A program made the position numbers and the translations under genes. This document shows positions 14,401 to 28,173 of a stretch of DNA of 64,000 bases, piece after piece (the stretch's first letter is position 1; every line of letters starts with the position of its first letter). A model generated the notes under the pieces. The model was not told the DNA's origin, ran no database searches, and saw nothing but the letters and a program-made list of their open reading frames with translations. The stretch comes from Casuarius casuarius (taxonomy: Eukaryota; Chordata; Aves; Casuariiformes; Casuariidae), in assembly GCA_003342895.1 (NCBI GenBank), contig PTFA01000010.1, positions 10,303,984 to 10,367,983 of the forward strand, read 5' to 3'.

Positions 14401-17400
14401 GAACACTATTATTTCAATTCAGTTATTTAGGTTTGATCATTAATGATGACAAATTTGGACAAGTCACAAAGACAATTAGCTGTAGAGCTCCAATCTTTCT
14501 CTTGAATTCCTAATCTCCCTTCTTGATATTAATGACACTGACTGTTGTGTCTACTGACATGCTAGTTCCCCAGGATTGGATTTTTGGTGTTTACAATAAA
14601 TCTGAAGAGTAAGAATGAACTCTACACGGTAATATCAGTCTAGGTAGTGACTGTCAAGCTATTGTTCAAGTATCTCTGACTATTTCTGAGAACTGCACAG
14701 ACTGTCTACAGAGTAGTTCTGAGAAGTCCATAAAGTTCACTAAGAAACTGGCCAGTTGTCAATAAGCTGATATTTACTGCACTGCTATTCTCACCTCCTC
14801 AGACAATATTTAGAAGATCTGCAAATCCAAAAATGTTGTAAAACAGTTATCAACTATATCCAAATTTGTGAAAGGTCAGATCTAGATCTCTCTAAAGAGC
14901 CAAAGCTATAGAATCCCATTTAAATATCATTGACTCTTGAAGGTGATCTGATTTTAGCCTAGATCTGGATTTTCTGATTCTGCCCATCTTTTGCATAAAT
15001 ATTAGCACCTCTGAAGAGTGAGTAGTTTGCACTAAGTATTAAGAGAGGTGGGGCTGATTCTCACTTTATCTCTTCTCAGGTCCATTGCTTGTTAGTGGGG
15101 TTAGCAGAAGTCCTGAACCCATTCTCAATGACCTTGCTGTTGTACTGTATGTGAAATGCACATACATGTATGTATGTGAAATGCTGATATAATGCACACA
15201 GTTAGAATGTGATTTATTTGTTTGTTGGTTTGCTTGCTTGTTCTTCCAAAGTACACTGCACTATTGATTTTCTCCTAATTTGCACCTACCTTGAAGAACT
15301 GACTTGCAATGTGATTATGAGACACATAAATAAGGCACAGCCCTTTTTGAATGAAGCCTAAGAATGCTTGTACTGGTTCAGATCCAGGTGCCATCTAGCT
15401 CCACACCTGTCTCCAGCAATGGCTGCAAACAGACACCTAAAGAAAAATAAGAACAGACAAACATATATGACACTTTCCCTCACTGTCTTCAAGCCTCTAA
15501 CCATTTTTTGCTCTCAAGATCTCCTGAACCTGATGTTTTTATTTATTTGGTGCTCTACAATGGACCTCTTTTACTAGTCCTTGTCAAGTCTCCCCTTATT
15601 TCCATATAAACTTCTTGCATCCACTCCATCCTTGTCATAAAGCTCCCCAGCTCTGCTTCTTTTTGCATGAAGGACCACGTCCTTCTCTGAGATTTGAATC
15701 TGGATGCTACTAACCTCATTTGGTTACTCCTAGTGTAGTTACCCCACAAGAGACAGTGAGATGCTAATCCCTGCCTATCCTCTCCGCACCACTCCTGATT
15801 AGACCTCTCCACCACCATCCCTAGTCCCTTTTCCAGGCTGTCTCCTTGACACCACTGAAAATTAAAATGTCTTTCTCTTTGCTTGCTTTTGCACAACTAG
15901 CCTGTCAGCCTGCATATATGGCTGCATTCCTCATCAGAGTAGCAAAAATCTTGTTGTGCCCATGAGCCTGGTTCCATTTCCCGGTGTCCTGCTAAAAGAA
16001 GACAGCTTTCACACATAAATAAGGTTGTAGAACTAGGGATAGTATTGCTATGTAGGGGTAAAACAGCTAAGGGTCACATAGGCATGTATGTGAAGCAAGC
16101 ATGCATTTGTGTTTGTTGATAACACAGTATCACCACACATTAGTGCATTATGGTTCTGTGCAAAATTGTGTGTTTCTATGAGGTGACATTTTTATTCCGA
16201 AAGTATTTATAGCACTGGAGACGGTCAGAGCTGAGCTTATCACCTGACTGGAAATGCTTTTATCTCTATCATCATTTACAGTTTTAATGAGTGACCATCT
16301 ACATGCAGCCTGAGAATGACTGTCCTTCCTAGTAGTACTTGGATCTCTTCTACCTGCTGGATAAGATGGGCATTTTCACAGAGAAAAGATTTCTATTTTC
16401 TAGGACCATTTTTAATTTTAGTTAGGAAACAAAAATGGAAGAGGTGTATGGGGTGGGGGAAGATAATGCTTTTGTCATCATCGGACATGACTAGATCCAT
16501 CGTAATCATAAACTGATTAATCCAAATTTTTGGCAGAAAGAAAGCTCATTTACCTGCCTATTGCCTACAATATACCAGGACATTATACACCCACATGCAA
16601 AATGCTTTGGCAGTTGGGAGCCATTTTATTTCTACGTGTTGAATCAGGTTTTGACCACTGCTGATGCAGAGTTTACAGTGACAGTGTCCATGATGATGGG
16701 AACTAATGTTGATACTCTGGTTCCTCAAAGGCATTTGTGCTGCTCACTTTAAAATGGGCATTTTGGGGTGGGTAATTTTGTAATATCCTTGCTTTCCTCC
16801 AAAAAAGGAGGTACGTAAGAATCATCTGGACTGTGAGAAGGAGGGAAAAGGATGAAGCAAGCAGGCAAGTGGGGTCAGATTAAGCCTGTGGTTTAAAATA
16901 AGGCAGCTGAGAGAACAAAGGCTTTATAAGATAAACAAAAGATGGGCATGAACCCAAATATGAAAGTGAGAAACAGCAGTCAGTGCTCAATCAAGACATG
17001 GCCAAGGACCTTACATAGTCATGTGTGATGCCTAGATTAGAGACAGTCAGGTCTTTGGATGAGAGATAGGGATTTGGGAACAGACAAGGACATGCACTCA
17101 CTAGGAACAGCACTGCAACAGTGTCAAGCCAGAAGAAAACAAATTCTGTGTGTTGAATCATTGCCCTTGCTTTGTTCAGCAAGATAAAAAAACATTGCAT
17201 CTTGTGAGAGGAAGGGGGCCTTTTTGCTGACTGCTGTCTCATCACTCTCTTTCAGTGGGATTGTAAAGCAGACAGAATGCCTCCTCAGTGAAAAAATTCT
17301 GCATACAGGGACTTTCCTTTTCAGCTGCCAAATCAAGGAGCAAGAGATGTGAAGAGTAATTTGGAGATTAGCATACAGCATTTGCAGCTGCAGTGAGCTT

Positions 17401-20400
17401 CATGAAACAAGCTAGCTCTCCTGGGGGATAGCATCACTCAGAGAAGTGTTTAACTTAGCCTCGAGTTTGCCTAGGTTTCCAACAAGACCCAGAATCTTTG
17501 AGATGCAAAGACACCTTAGAGGTACCTCTGAAAACATCTTCTCATGAACTTCTTAGGAAAGTGCTGGAATGGAGTGAGACATTGAATAGAAAAGGAGAAA
17601 ATCCTTTAAAATGCATCCATCCTTTGGTATTTGTAGAACCATGAGGTGAGAAGGGGAGGAAAACATGCTATAGCAGAAGGTGTGATCTGACACCTTCCCT
17701 TTCTCCCCTCCCTTCCCCATCACTACACTGATTTCTAACCAAGATATCACTTCGGTTTGATATAAGTTTGAGTGGCCTTGGGCTGTCCTGTCACAGAACA
17801 AAGTCCCTGTAGGACTAGGAGGAGGAAATGTCTAGTTACCTTCGCCTCTTTCTTTGTGGTAGGTGTTCAGCACAGTACTGCAGCAATGACCTCTGAAGAA
17901 GAAAAAATGCTCTCCTGCAAGTGGCTGTGAACTATCCTAAGAAAGCTGCAGAGTTGCATTAATTCCAGGTCAAATATTTCATATGAACATAATTAAGTCC
18001 AAGAGTGCAACCAGTCTTTTGACAAAGGAAAAAAAAACACATCACACTTCAAAAAATGTTGGTTTTATTCATATGTCCGGCCTACTTAACAGTGGACCAC
18101 ACTAGTACGAACAACCACAAATATCTAGTTACATGGGTTCTTCAGGGTCTGGCCTGTGCAAAGTTCTGTTTGAGTCAAGCATGTATTATGGTATCACCAA
18201 TAGGGACAATTACTGCTGCTCAAAGCTCAGCTGAGTCCCATCTCCTTGGTCACCTAGCTCAAAATGCTCTTCTCCCACTACATGTGGAATTCTCTACAAA
18301 AACTCACATTCCCAAAGTTTTAATCCAGAATACAGCCTGAAATGTTGTGTTTTCAATGGTCCATGTACAAATCCTGTTTACCTCACATACTGTATTTGAA
18401 ATGCTTTCACTTTTCAAGGCAACAAATAAACAAACAAACAAAAAACCCTGCTACCCACAATTTCTCAGAAATGTTGGGCCAGACTTGTGGAAATTAGCCT
18501 ATCACTAATGAGGGAGTTGGAATTAGTTATATCATCACATGATCTGGCCTGGAAATCGCAACTGCTTTCCTTGAAACAATGCATACAAGCAAAGTTTCAC
18601 CCCAAGCAAAGTTTCACCTCAAAAGCAAAGGGCTCTTGTAACTAACATCCCTGCTGTTTGTACTGGCACACGGCACAGCCTGACCTGTGTCTCCTGTGTC
18701 TGAAGAGTACCCATAGACTGCTGCATCATTTTCACGCCTTTCTAAAGGCAGCCTGGGCTTAGGCTGGCTCTGAATATTACCCACCCTTGCAAAAAGGGTC
18801 TGCGATAGCTCTGACTGCCCCGTGTCAGCTACATGGCCTTGCCACACAGATCAAGGACACAGAGTCAGGAAGACTCAGATCACAAGAGGATCACACCCTC
18901 AGCCAGCAGCTGTGGGGAAGTATTACAGCCCTAGACTCTTACAGGCGCCAAGAGCTGTCACATTAAAGTAAGCCACCTTCTGTCTCTTTTCCCCCACTTA
19001 TCAACAGTGATGATTGCTAGACAGGCTAAAACTCCTTCATGAAAATGTAGAGGGTCTTACTGATAAAGAGTCCTAGGGGAATTGGATGGCCAGAATCCAT
19101 CAGAGCACCCATTGAAGATCCCAGTCATAATGCCCAGAATCCCCTTTACTCAACTATTCCCCCTAGTCTCTCCCCTCCTACAATAACTACTCCCTTATCC
19201 ACTTCCACTCACCTATGTGGAGAGCTGACAACACATTCAGTGTAGATCCACCTTTGGTCATTAACCTTTGGATGCACAGGTGACTTTTGCCACTGCCAAA
19301 GGAAGGGGATTCCAGGCCAGAGGATCAGTCCCTACCCCTCACCGTTCAGTAATAACTGGGTTTTCTATCAGATTCAGCACAGCACAGCACGGACTCATGG
19401 AGCTCAAAGAGCGGTAAAGGTTTCTATCACAATGGGAGGAGACTTCAAAGCATTTCCCATGAATGCTGCATATAATTATATTACACTTTCAGAACTATCT
19501 GGCTAATGTGCCTTCTAAATCACACAAAAGGCAATGAATAGTGCTATTTCAGTGAAACTCTGCAGCTACTGAAACTAAGTTGCTCTATCTCCTTTAAAAC
19601 AGGCAATGGACTCACATATTCACAAGAATTAGCTATACGTACGCTAAAGCAACACACTTCATAGGGAAAAGAGAAATACCTCTAGTTTGGGCACGTCCCT
19701 TAGATATTACACATATTGAGCATGAATAGAAAGGTTATTACTTGTAGCGTTCTGTTAAACTCCTACCATTTATCTGAGTTATGAAAACACAGTTTATAAA
19801 AACACAGTAATCCAGAGCAGAGAGACAGGAAGATAGATGGACAGACTTTGGCCAATTGTTCAGTTCTCTAGAGAAAGTCATTTGCTCTTCTAAGGCCTGA
19901 CCTTATGCATTTGCCAGGCCGGGATCTTCCACTTGAAAGAAAATTTAAAATAGGTGCCACTAACAACATCTTTTGGAGGCGCTCTGTGTTCATTTGCAGC
20001 CTCCCATAGGACTCCAAGCTTGTCTGGAGCTTTTGATGAACAGCTCTAAATTGCTGCTATTTAACCACTGGAAACTATTTAGTTTGATTTTCTCAGACAT
20101 GATATACACTTGAATTTTGTAAGGGATTCTCCTTCCCTCCTCCCTTCAATCCTTGTTCACATCTAGTTTGAGTTTCCTGGAACTAAGAGTGTTAACCCAT
20201 TTAAAAACAGCAACAAGAAAACCACTGAGCAAGGAAAATAGTTTCCTGACCATAACTGCTGCATTCCCCGCACAGAGGGAAACTTCCAACAACTCTACAA
20301 TGAGAAGATGCAACAATGTCTTTTGCAGCATGCCAACATGACAGCCTTGAAGCATCCAGAGTCCAGCCTAGGGAGAAAAAAAAAACAGTGGTACATATTT

Positions 20401-21814
20401 TAAAAAATACCCAAGAAAAATGTCTTATTTTGCATGGACCACAGATAAGACCAGACATGTCAGCCTAATGAGAATGTTTGAAAGGCATGGATTTGGGATA
20501 TCTTGTTAATAACCACAGCTGAATGCACTGGAAAGTGCTACCTTTCTTTGTTCACCTCGATACCTAATGGATTTTGTTCGGGAGGATGGGGAAAGATCTT
20601 CCTTTATAGCTGCTGAGAATTATACATGCCTCCTCTTGTGAGAGATGAATTATATATGTCTGAAGGCTACACAGTATAGTAGGATGCTTTTGAGTGTTGT
20701 GCAGGTCCAAGGAAGAAGACCCAAATCTGACCATTGCCATAACTCGGAGTTTACTACTTATCTATAGCTATTTTCTTGGTGTCTGAATTTAAGCCCTCTT
20801 AAGGCAGCTTTAATTCTGAAGAAAAAAAGAGCAATGCAATTGCAAAGTGACCAACTCTATTTCTAATGAGAGGATGAAGCTACAAAATCCTTCCAGTGTT
20901 TTGCTATAACAAAGGAAAACAAAGGCAACAGGAATGTAAAATCAGCTGAGGTTACAGTTCAAGTGAAAAGATGCAGTATTGTCTCCATGAGATTGGTAGA
21001 TTTAGCCTAAGTGATTAAAAATATTCAGGACAAGTCCCCTTGCTCTATCTTCCTTCCTCCAGTTAAATTCCCAGTTTAACCCCATGCAGCGCCAACAGTA
21101 TGTAACTGATACTTCTCTCCATGGGAGCCGTGTGGAATTCCCATGAGGAATCTCAACCTTCAAGCAAATGTTCTGTTTAATTCTGACATTAACAGTTACA
21201 AGAACAGCGTTGGATTCAATGTCCTTTTATGAGTTCCAAGACTATATTGACCTGCTCCAGAAAATAGTTCACGAAGCCAAGTCCCACTTCCATTCTCTTT
21301 TACATGTCTAAATCCAACATAGCTAGCTAGCCCAAGCGCTTGTGCTCAGCCACCATCGAACCCTGGAGACACTCAAAAGATCGAATATACTGAATTCCTC
21401 TGCAGGATAGTGCCACTCAGATTGTCTTATGTTTCAGGCCTCTCCAGAACATACCAGTAATCTCTAGCTCACTATGTGTATTGCTTAAAACTTTCAGCAG
21501 CAGGTACAGCTCTGAGCATGCCTGGAAGGCCTGCTACACACCTAACTTGCTGGCCACTGCTACTGTCTTTCAAATCACATCAGAAGAAAAAGTCTGTGGG
21601 AGCCAGTTGCCTCCTTTTATAAAACACCTCAGAGGTGAGAGCATTCATCCAGGACATTGGATACCTTGCTTCTGCTGTCTTGTACTGCAAGAGAGCTACA
21701 AAACTCCAGGCATTAGCAATTTGGGCACAAGGAGCTCTCAGAGCTTACCTTTTCTTTGCTAAGTGCTACAATTTCAAGATCTACTGGCAGAATGATTAAA
21801 ATAAGTCAGATTCT
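8479..21814. other. Long gene-free stretch
   Basis: Thirteen kilobases with no recognised exon, RNA gene or young transposon. Open frames are under about 115 codons, lack family motifs and often overlap on opposite strands. Minor structures are a 17-bp tandem duplication (18586-18619), short GT-rich and GTTT-like patches (15145-15245), and a run reading GGGGCTGATTCTCAC near 15050 that resembles one end of the old palindromic repeats found at 32 kb. Diverged ancient repeats that cannot be seen by eye are likely. Confidence 0.5.
18586..18619 (+). repeat. 17-bp tandem duplication
   Basis: The phrase CAAGCAAAGTTTCACC occurs twice with a 17-bp period, followed by a partial third AAAGCAAAG. It is a simple local duplication with no coding context. 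Confidence 0.85.
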
Positions 21815-23288
21815 CCAGGCTGGTGGCAGAAAAACTCACGGGGAAAGGAAAAAGGACTTGCATGAGGACTAGAAGAAAGTAAATGTTACTCCAATCTTCA
21901 AAAAAGGGCAAGAAGGAGGACCCAGGGAACTACAGGCTAGTCAGCTTCACCTCGATCCCTGGAAAGGTGATGGAGCAACTCATCCTGGGTACCATTTCCA
22001 AGCATATGAAGGACAGGAAGGTGATCAGGAGTAGTCAGCATGGATTCATAAAGGGGAAATTGTGCTTAACCAACCCAGTAGCCTTCTATGGTGGAATGAC
22101 TGCCTGGGTGGATGAGAGGAGAGCAGTGGATGTGGTCAAGCTTGACTTCAGGAAGGCTTTTGACACTGTCTCCCCTAACATCCTCACAGGCAAGCTGATG
22201 AAGTANGGGCTAGATGAACAGACAGTGAGATGGACTGAAAACTGGCTGAATGGCAGAGCCCAGAGGGTTGTGATCAGAGGTGCAAAGTCTAGTTGGAGGC
22301 CTGTAGTTAGTGGCATCCCCCAGGGGTCAATACTGGGTCCAATACTGTTCAACTTATTCATCAATGACCTGGAGGAAGGGACAGAGTGCACCCTCAGCAA
22401 ATTTGCTGACAACACAAAACNGAGAGGAGTGGCTGATACACCAGAGGGCTGGTGTATCAGAGGGACCTCGATGGGCTGGAGAGATGGGCAGAGGAGAACC
22501 TCACGAAGTTCAACAAAGGCAAGTGCCAAGTCCTTCACCTAGGAAGGAATAACCCCATGCACCAGTAAAGGCTGGCGGCTGGCCTGCTGGAAAGCAGCCC
22601 TATGGAGAAGGACCTGGGAGTCCTGGTGGACAACAAGTTGACCGTGAGTCAGCAATGTGCCCTTGTGGCAAAGAAGGTCAAAGGTATCTTGGGGTGCATT
22701 AGGAAGAGCGTTGCCAGAAGGTTGAGGGAGGTGATCCTGCCCCTCTACTCAGCCCTGGTGAGGCTGCATCTGGAGTACTGTGTCCAGTTCTGGGCTCCCC
22801 AATACAAGAGAGACGTGGAGCTACTGGAGCCAGTCCAGCAGAGGGCTACAAAGATGGTTATGGGACTGGAGCTTCTCTCGTATGAGGAAAGGCTGAGAGA
22901 GATGGGACTCTTCAGCCTGGAGAAGACTCTGGGGGGGATCTTATCAATGCATGTAAGTATTTGAAGGCAGGGTATAAAGAGGATGGGGCCAGACTCTTTT
23001 CAATGGTGTCCAGCAATAGGACAAGAAGCAACAGGCACAAACTGAAACACAGGCAGCTCCATATGAACATGAGGAAAAACTTCTTTACTATGAGCGTGAC
23101 TGAGCACAGGAACGGGTTGCTCAGAGAGGCTGTAGAGTCTCCATCCTTGGAGGTATTCAACAGTTGTCTGGACAGGGTCCTGGGCAGTGTACTGTAGGTG
23201 ACCCTGCTTGAGCAGGGAGCTTGGACAAGATGATCTCCAAAGCTCCCTTCCAACCTCAACCGTTCTGTGATTCTATCATTCTGTGAGA
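21815..23288 (+). mobile_element. CR1 LINE, reverse transcriptase and 3' end, relatively young
   Basis: A 5'-truncated CR1 starting near the region just before the RT domain. Visible RT landmarks: NYRLVSFTSIPGKVMEQLI (about 21935), SSQHGFIKGKLCLTN (about 22040), DVVKLDFRKAFDTVS (about 22140), [20 protein letters not shown] (about 22310-22370) and KFADN (about 22400). The catalytic FADD box reads FADN because of one G-to-A change (codon 22411-22413). A frameshift near 22440 and others downstream break the ORF into pieces at 21883-22542, 22602-22964 and 22961-23197. N bases occur at 22206 and 22421. The 3' UTR ends with GTTCTGTGATTCTATC-type octamers. It is close in sequence to the copy at 60508-61063. 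Confidence 0.96.
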
Positions 23289-26200
23289 AAGTGGCGAAGA
23301 GTGGGAGGTCGCATTCCCTGCTCCAAGGACTGCTCCAGAGTCATACTTCCTCTTCTGCATTATTAATCTTTTTTCCCATGAAACTTTAGCAGCTAAGAGA
23401 ACATCCTTCTGCACCCCTAAACCAGCCCTCTCTGTCGTGTGGGTCCTCTTCTCTGCACGAAAAGAAGCTACCCTCTCTCTCTCATCTGGAATGAGGTGAT
23501 CCTTGCTCTGCTTGGAAAAAAGTGCCATGTTTCTGTCATCTGCCTTGCGAGTCCTGCATGGAAGACATACTTCTGCACAGCCAGGATATAAAGCTTAGCA
23601 AAAACCATGCCTCACACACCTCAGCACTGACTACTCTAGAAAGCTCAGCAACAGCAAAGTAAACTGCTTAAAAACCATAAATGTTGACACAGACGGCTGT
23701 CCCCATGCAAATAGAGCCTACATAACCAAGTTCATCTCTGCCACAAGCTGCCTACAGCCTACTTAAATGCATGTCATGTATCTGAGTTTTCTGCTAAATA
23801 CCTCCATGGCCCACAGGATGGCACTGTGCCACCCCATAAACTCATCCCTGAGTATTGGTGGAATTTCTCAACTGCAACAGTCAGTATAAGGCAAACTTTG
23901 TCATATCACAGATTTTCCTCTGAATTTCCAGGTTTTCCAAAATTCAGCTTTATTTTACAAATTCTTCCATACAGACCCACCTGCTGAGCCTCCATGTCTT
24001 TACTCAGAAAAATCACCAGCTGCTTTCTGTTGGCATTTTTTTTTTGTATAAATAACAGTACACTTTACCCCAAAAGCGTTAATTAGCCTAGTAACTTCTC
24101 AGCAGCCTCCAAAACAACTACTACTTTTTGCTGCTGAGAAATTGTATTTGGTAAGTCTGAAACTAGTTAATAGTTATGGCTTACAACATGCTTTATATGT
24201 CCAAAGTACTGTACAAAACCAAATTCAGTTAACAGTCTTGCTAATTACCACATCGTTTCCATTCTACTTAAGATCACCACAAAAATTTGGGGCACATAAA
24301 GCCTACAGCTATCAAGCCTGGGTTGAAGGGGACTCTAGGCTTTACATGAGCATGCAAGGACACACTAGGCACACACACTTTGGCTCAGCTGACACAGCAT
24401 CCACAAAGTGAAATGATCCACTCCCATTTAGAGCTCAAAGGTGGAGCCAACCCACAGACATTTAAATTTGGACTTTGCACCAGATTTCAAGACCTTCTCA
24501 AATGTTTGAGGATCAGAGATGTGGGGCTTAGATTTCTCTCCTAATTCACAAAACATCCCTTAAAGAAAATATTCCTGAAGTACTGCAGAGTCAATGACAT
24601 TTAAACTAAAATTGAATGAGATATGCCTATCCCCACTAAAATCTTTAAAAAGGATCATTTGAATCAATTATTTCAGCTTAAAGAAGCTGAGAAGATGAAG
24701 TAACTTGAGTTTTACCTGGATTGGCAACTTGAGTCTACCCCTCCTTAAAACCTTTAACTTCAACTGCTAGCCCCTATTAAAGCTGTATCTGTTTTGTCTT
24801 CGTTGCTGTTTTAAATGCTTTTTTGCAGTATGACTATGCCTAGGGAACCAGCACACAAAACCACAACAAAATAGTAGAACTGGCTCTATGGCAAAGGCAA
24901 AGACAACAGTTGCTAAGGGAAACAGACTACTGGGGACAGCAAAATAGCCATAGTCCTGCTGTCTGCTTTGCTTATAACAGAGCCCTGGGAAGCCAGGCTC
25001 GTGGCTGCTGATGAGAAGGGTGGAAAGGGGCATGGAGAAGAGGAAACAGCTGCAATGGTTGTGGCAGCAGTAGTACCAGTCACTGCTCCTTACCTCTCCG
25101 CTCTTCCTAAGCAACTGCAAGCAAGGCTCTCCAGGGCCCCTCTGGCTCAGCTCTTCTTTCTTTCTCACTTTTTCTCCCAAAAGCTTAACTCTGGTTCCAT
25201 ATATGCAGCAATATTCAGTTTGGCTCCACAGCTGGGACACATCAGGTTGGCACAGTAAAACATTTATACACTGAAAACAACCACATTAATTCATAGGAAA
25301 GTTGCCATGCCTTGATGAAGTCATGGAATTGAAAGAAAGCACCTTTAAGGAAGGCATTGATGTAGTAGACTCCACCTGTGGAGGTGTAGATGGAAGTAGG
25401 ATGCTGCAGGCTGTAAAAGCCATACACTCAAGGGATTGCCAGAGCAACACTCACTTGGAGATGAGGAGTGTGATCAAAAAGAGCAATAAGAAAATAAATA
25501 GCAAGTTTATTTAGAGCTCACCAGCCCCAAAGAAGTGGGCGATTTTGGATCAAAGGAAACTTTTCTCCTGTTGCTCTTTCACTGTCAAGTAACAACCCAG
25601 CTCAGAGCAAGAGGTTTCTGTTTCACTAAAGTCAACAGAAATATTCCCACTGAACAGAGTGGCAGTGGTGCAGTTAGGCTTTAACATGGTTTTTTTTAAT
25701 TTTAAAACACATCTTTTACAAATCCTCTCCAGACTCCTGGAGATGAGGTTTACAATGAGTGAATTTTTTGGCATGTCTGACTGGTTAACTTATCTACACT
25801 CACACCATAGCTGCCTGATGACCCTGTAGCCAGGTTTATGAATGAGAAGCATAGAAAGGGGCATGTGGGTGCAGGGAAATACCAGATGTGGAAATGAGGA
25901 TGTCCCTTACAGAAATTGCGTGCGAAAGTCGGAACCCAGCCTATAGAGAGACTGACTGAACATCCCATGGTAACCAGTTGTCAGAGCAGCGAACCTAAGT
26001 CCTGCCTTCCAGCCCAGCCTCACACTTCTCTGCTTGTGATTCACTATAGCAAAAACATAGTTTGAATTATCTGGAGAAAAATGAGCTTACACACCCATTG
26101 TTCCTATAGATCCTTTTCAGTGATAAACAACCAAGTGCATGCTGAGAAGAGAAAGAAATTGTTTCCATTCTACAGCTGGGAAAACTGAGGCATGAAGAAA

Positions 26201-26611
26201 TGAGGAGAAATGAGTAAGTCCAGTGGTCAGACCCACAGTATCTCACAGAATATACTTGTGATCCTCCATCTACCCACAGACAGACTGATATCGCCTGATA
26301 GTACATACTCAAACACATCCAAAAGGGAACTTAGTTATGCTTCAGGACACAAAATTTCAAGACAGCAGGTCTCATTTCCCTACTGTTTGTAAAACTGATC
26401 AGTTGAAAAACTAGAGATTTCATAAACAGCATTGTACCACCCTGTGGAGTTGGCATCAGAAAAAATACACTGATGGACTAATAACAGCTGAGAATCTGGC
26501 TCCACTTTCCTGAAACCGATTGTCTGCTCTTGATGGATCATGATGGGCACAAAGATCTGCCACTGATGTGCGCCAAAAATACCTTCGGACCATATTGCAA
26601 TCTAAGGGATT

Positions 26612-26637
26612 AAAAAAAAAAAGAAAAGAAAAAAAAC
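26612..26637 (+). repeat. A-rich low-complexity tract
   Basis: A run of A interrupted by single G bases. There is no adjoining LINE or SINE body, so it is not interpreted as a retroposon tail. Confidence 0.9.
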
Positions 26638-27735
26638 TGCATACATTTACTTCTTCTGGACTACCTGTGAAGGGTTAATCTCAGTTTCTTATCTCCATGG
26701 TGCATTCAACTGGCTTTCAATTTACCTTGCAATAAGTCAGCTTTTGTCCGCCTGAAATATTTTGCAGGCCTTTAAATGTACAGGAGCCTGCAAGGGAACA
26801 GAAAGTCACAGATAAGGAGGGCTGGCTTGAATATTTTGTGCCTGAGCCTGAAAAACAGAAATCAGATCAGCATGGCCAAAGCACTGTCCCATAGCCAACA
26901 TAAAGCTAGGACTGGTTAGCATTTGGCTACTCCATTGGTCTCACGCACAGGGCCAAATGTTTCTCTGTGTTTGTTTGATCTTCACTGTCCATATGTTAAT
27001 TATTACTGTTAAGACAGTAATAAAGACAGTACCTTAGGGAGTAGGGGTCCTCAGCTGTGTCTTACATTATAGAGGTATAAGATAAGAGCTGTCTGAGGCT
27101 TACTCAAAAAGATCTTACTGTCTAAATGGTTTGGGGAAAAGGAGCAACTAAATGCGGTAGTATTGTCCCTCTTTATAGCTGTGACACTCAATAATGTGGG
27201 ACTTCCAAAGGCCATGTGATAGACCTGGGAACTATACCCATGGCTCAAAGTCAAGTACAAGACTTTCATTCTTAAGTGGTCTCTTACCTTAATGAAAAAC
27301 CTTACACTAAACCTATTGATGCAACTTCCTAATTAGCAAAAAAAGGGACAGAGGTGTGTCAGTATTTTTTCTGCTGCTTAGGGTATATGACTAGGGGAAG
27401 CAAAACAGAGAGAAAAGCTGCATCAGTCTCCAAAACCCACCGCATCTACATCACAGCTGCAGCTGGGTTGATCAGTATGTATTCAGGCATTTTCTGTGGA
27501 AATGTTGACTAATGGTTGCTATGCAAAGAAGAGCTCACTACTCATCTTCTCTGAAATCCACTTATCTAAGTGTTATTGGGACTGCAGAAACCTGCCCAGA
27601 TTTTTTTGTAAAGACCTAAAGAAAAAACTTACAAGGTAAATAAAGAGGCAAGCTGAAGCACCCTGCAGATAGCACCTTCCCCTGATGCCATTCTTCCTCC
27701 CACTGCTGCCAAAAAAATTACCAGGATTGTATTCT

Positions 27736-27771
27736 GTTTTTTCTGGGGGGTTTTTTGTTTGTTTTTTTTTT
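27736..27771 (+). repeat. T/G-rich low-complexity tract
   Basis: Runs of T split by a G6 block and GTTTG, on the plus strand. Probably simple sequence; no retroposon body was recognised upstream on the minus strand. Confidence 0.85.
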
Positions 27772-28150
27772 CCTATGGCATAAACATATGCCTAAAAAGA
27801 TTCTAAAAGATTACCTGTTCAGTGGAAGCAGGGAGAGCTCAGAATTCATAACAATGATATGTTCCACTGAGTCACACTATGATGCAAAAACAGTCTGGAC
27901 TCATTAAACAACCTTTTTACCTGTGCTTTTTTTACAGTTGCAGAAAAGAACAGTTGGCTTGCCTCAGCAACAGCTACAGCACTGGAACATCCTTTTTGTC
28001 ACTCCGAATACACATTCCAGTATATGTGTCATTTGGCCTGTCATTTCATTTGGTTTGGAGCATCCAAATATCATCTATTTGAATGGAAAGAAGTACTGGA
28101 GCTGACACTGGAGCCACACTGCTCCAATGGCTGCCACTATACCTGCTTGG

Positions 28151-28173
28151 AAAAAAAAAATTAAAAAAAAAAA
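28151..28173 (+). repeat. A-rich low-complexity tract
   Basis: Ten A, TT, then eleven A. It lies in a generally A-rich neighbourhood running to about 28340. Confidence 0.9.

Noticed and set aside
22086..22538. A 150-codon minus-strand frame inside the CR1 at 21.8 kb.
   Set aside because: Shadow of the CR1 reverse-transcriptase ORF on the plus strand.
24767..25240. A 157-codon minus-strand open frame with Cys/Phe-rich hydrophobic stretches.
   Set aside because: No domain, signal or homology was recognised, and it has an overlapping plus-strand frame. It is within chance length for this much noncoding DNA.
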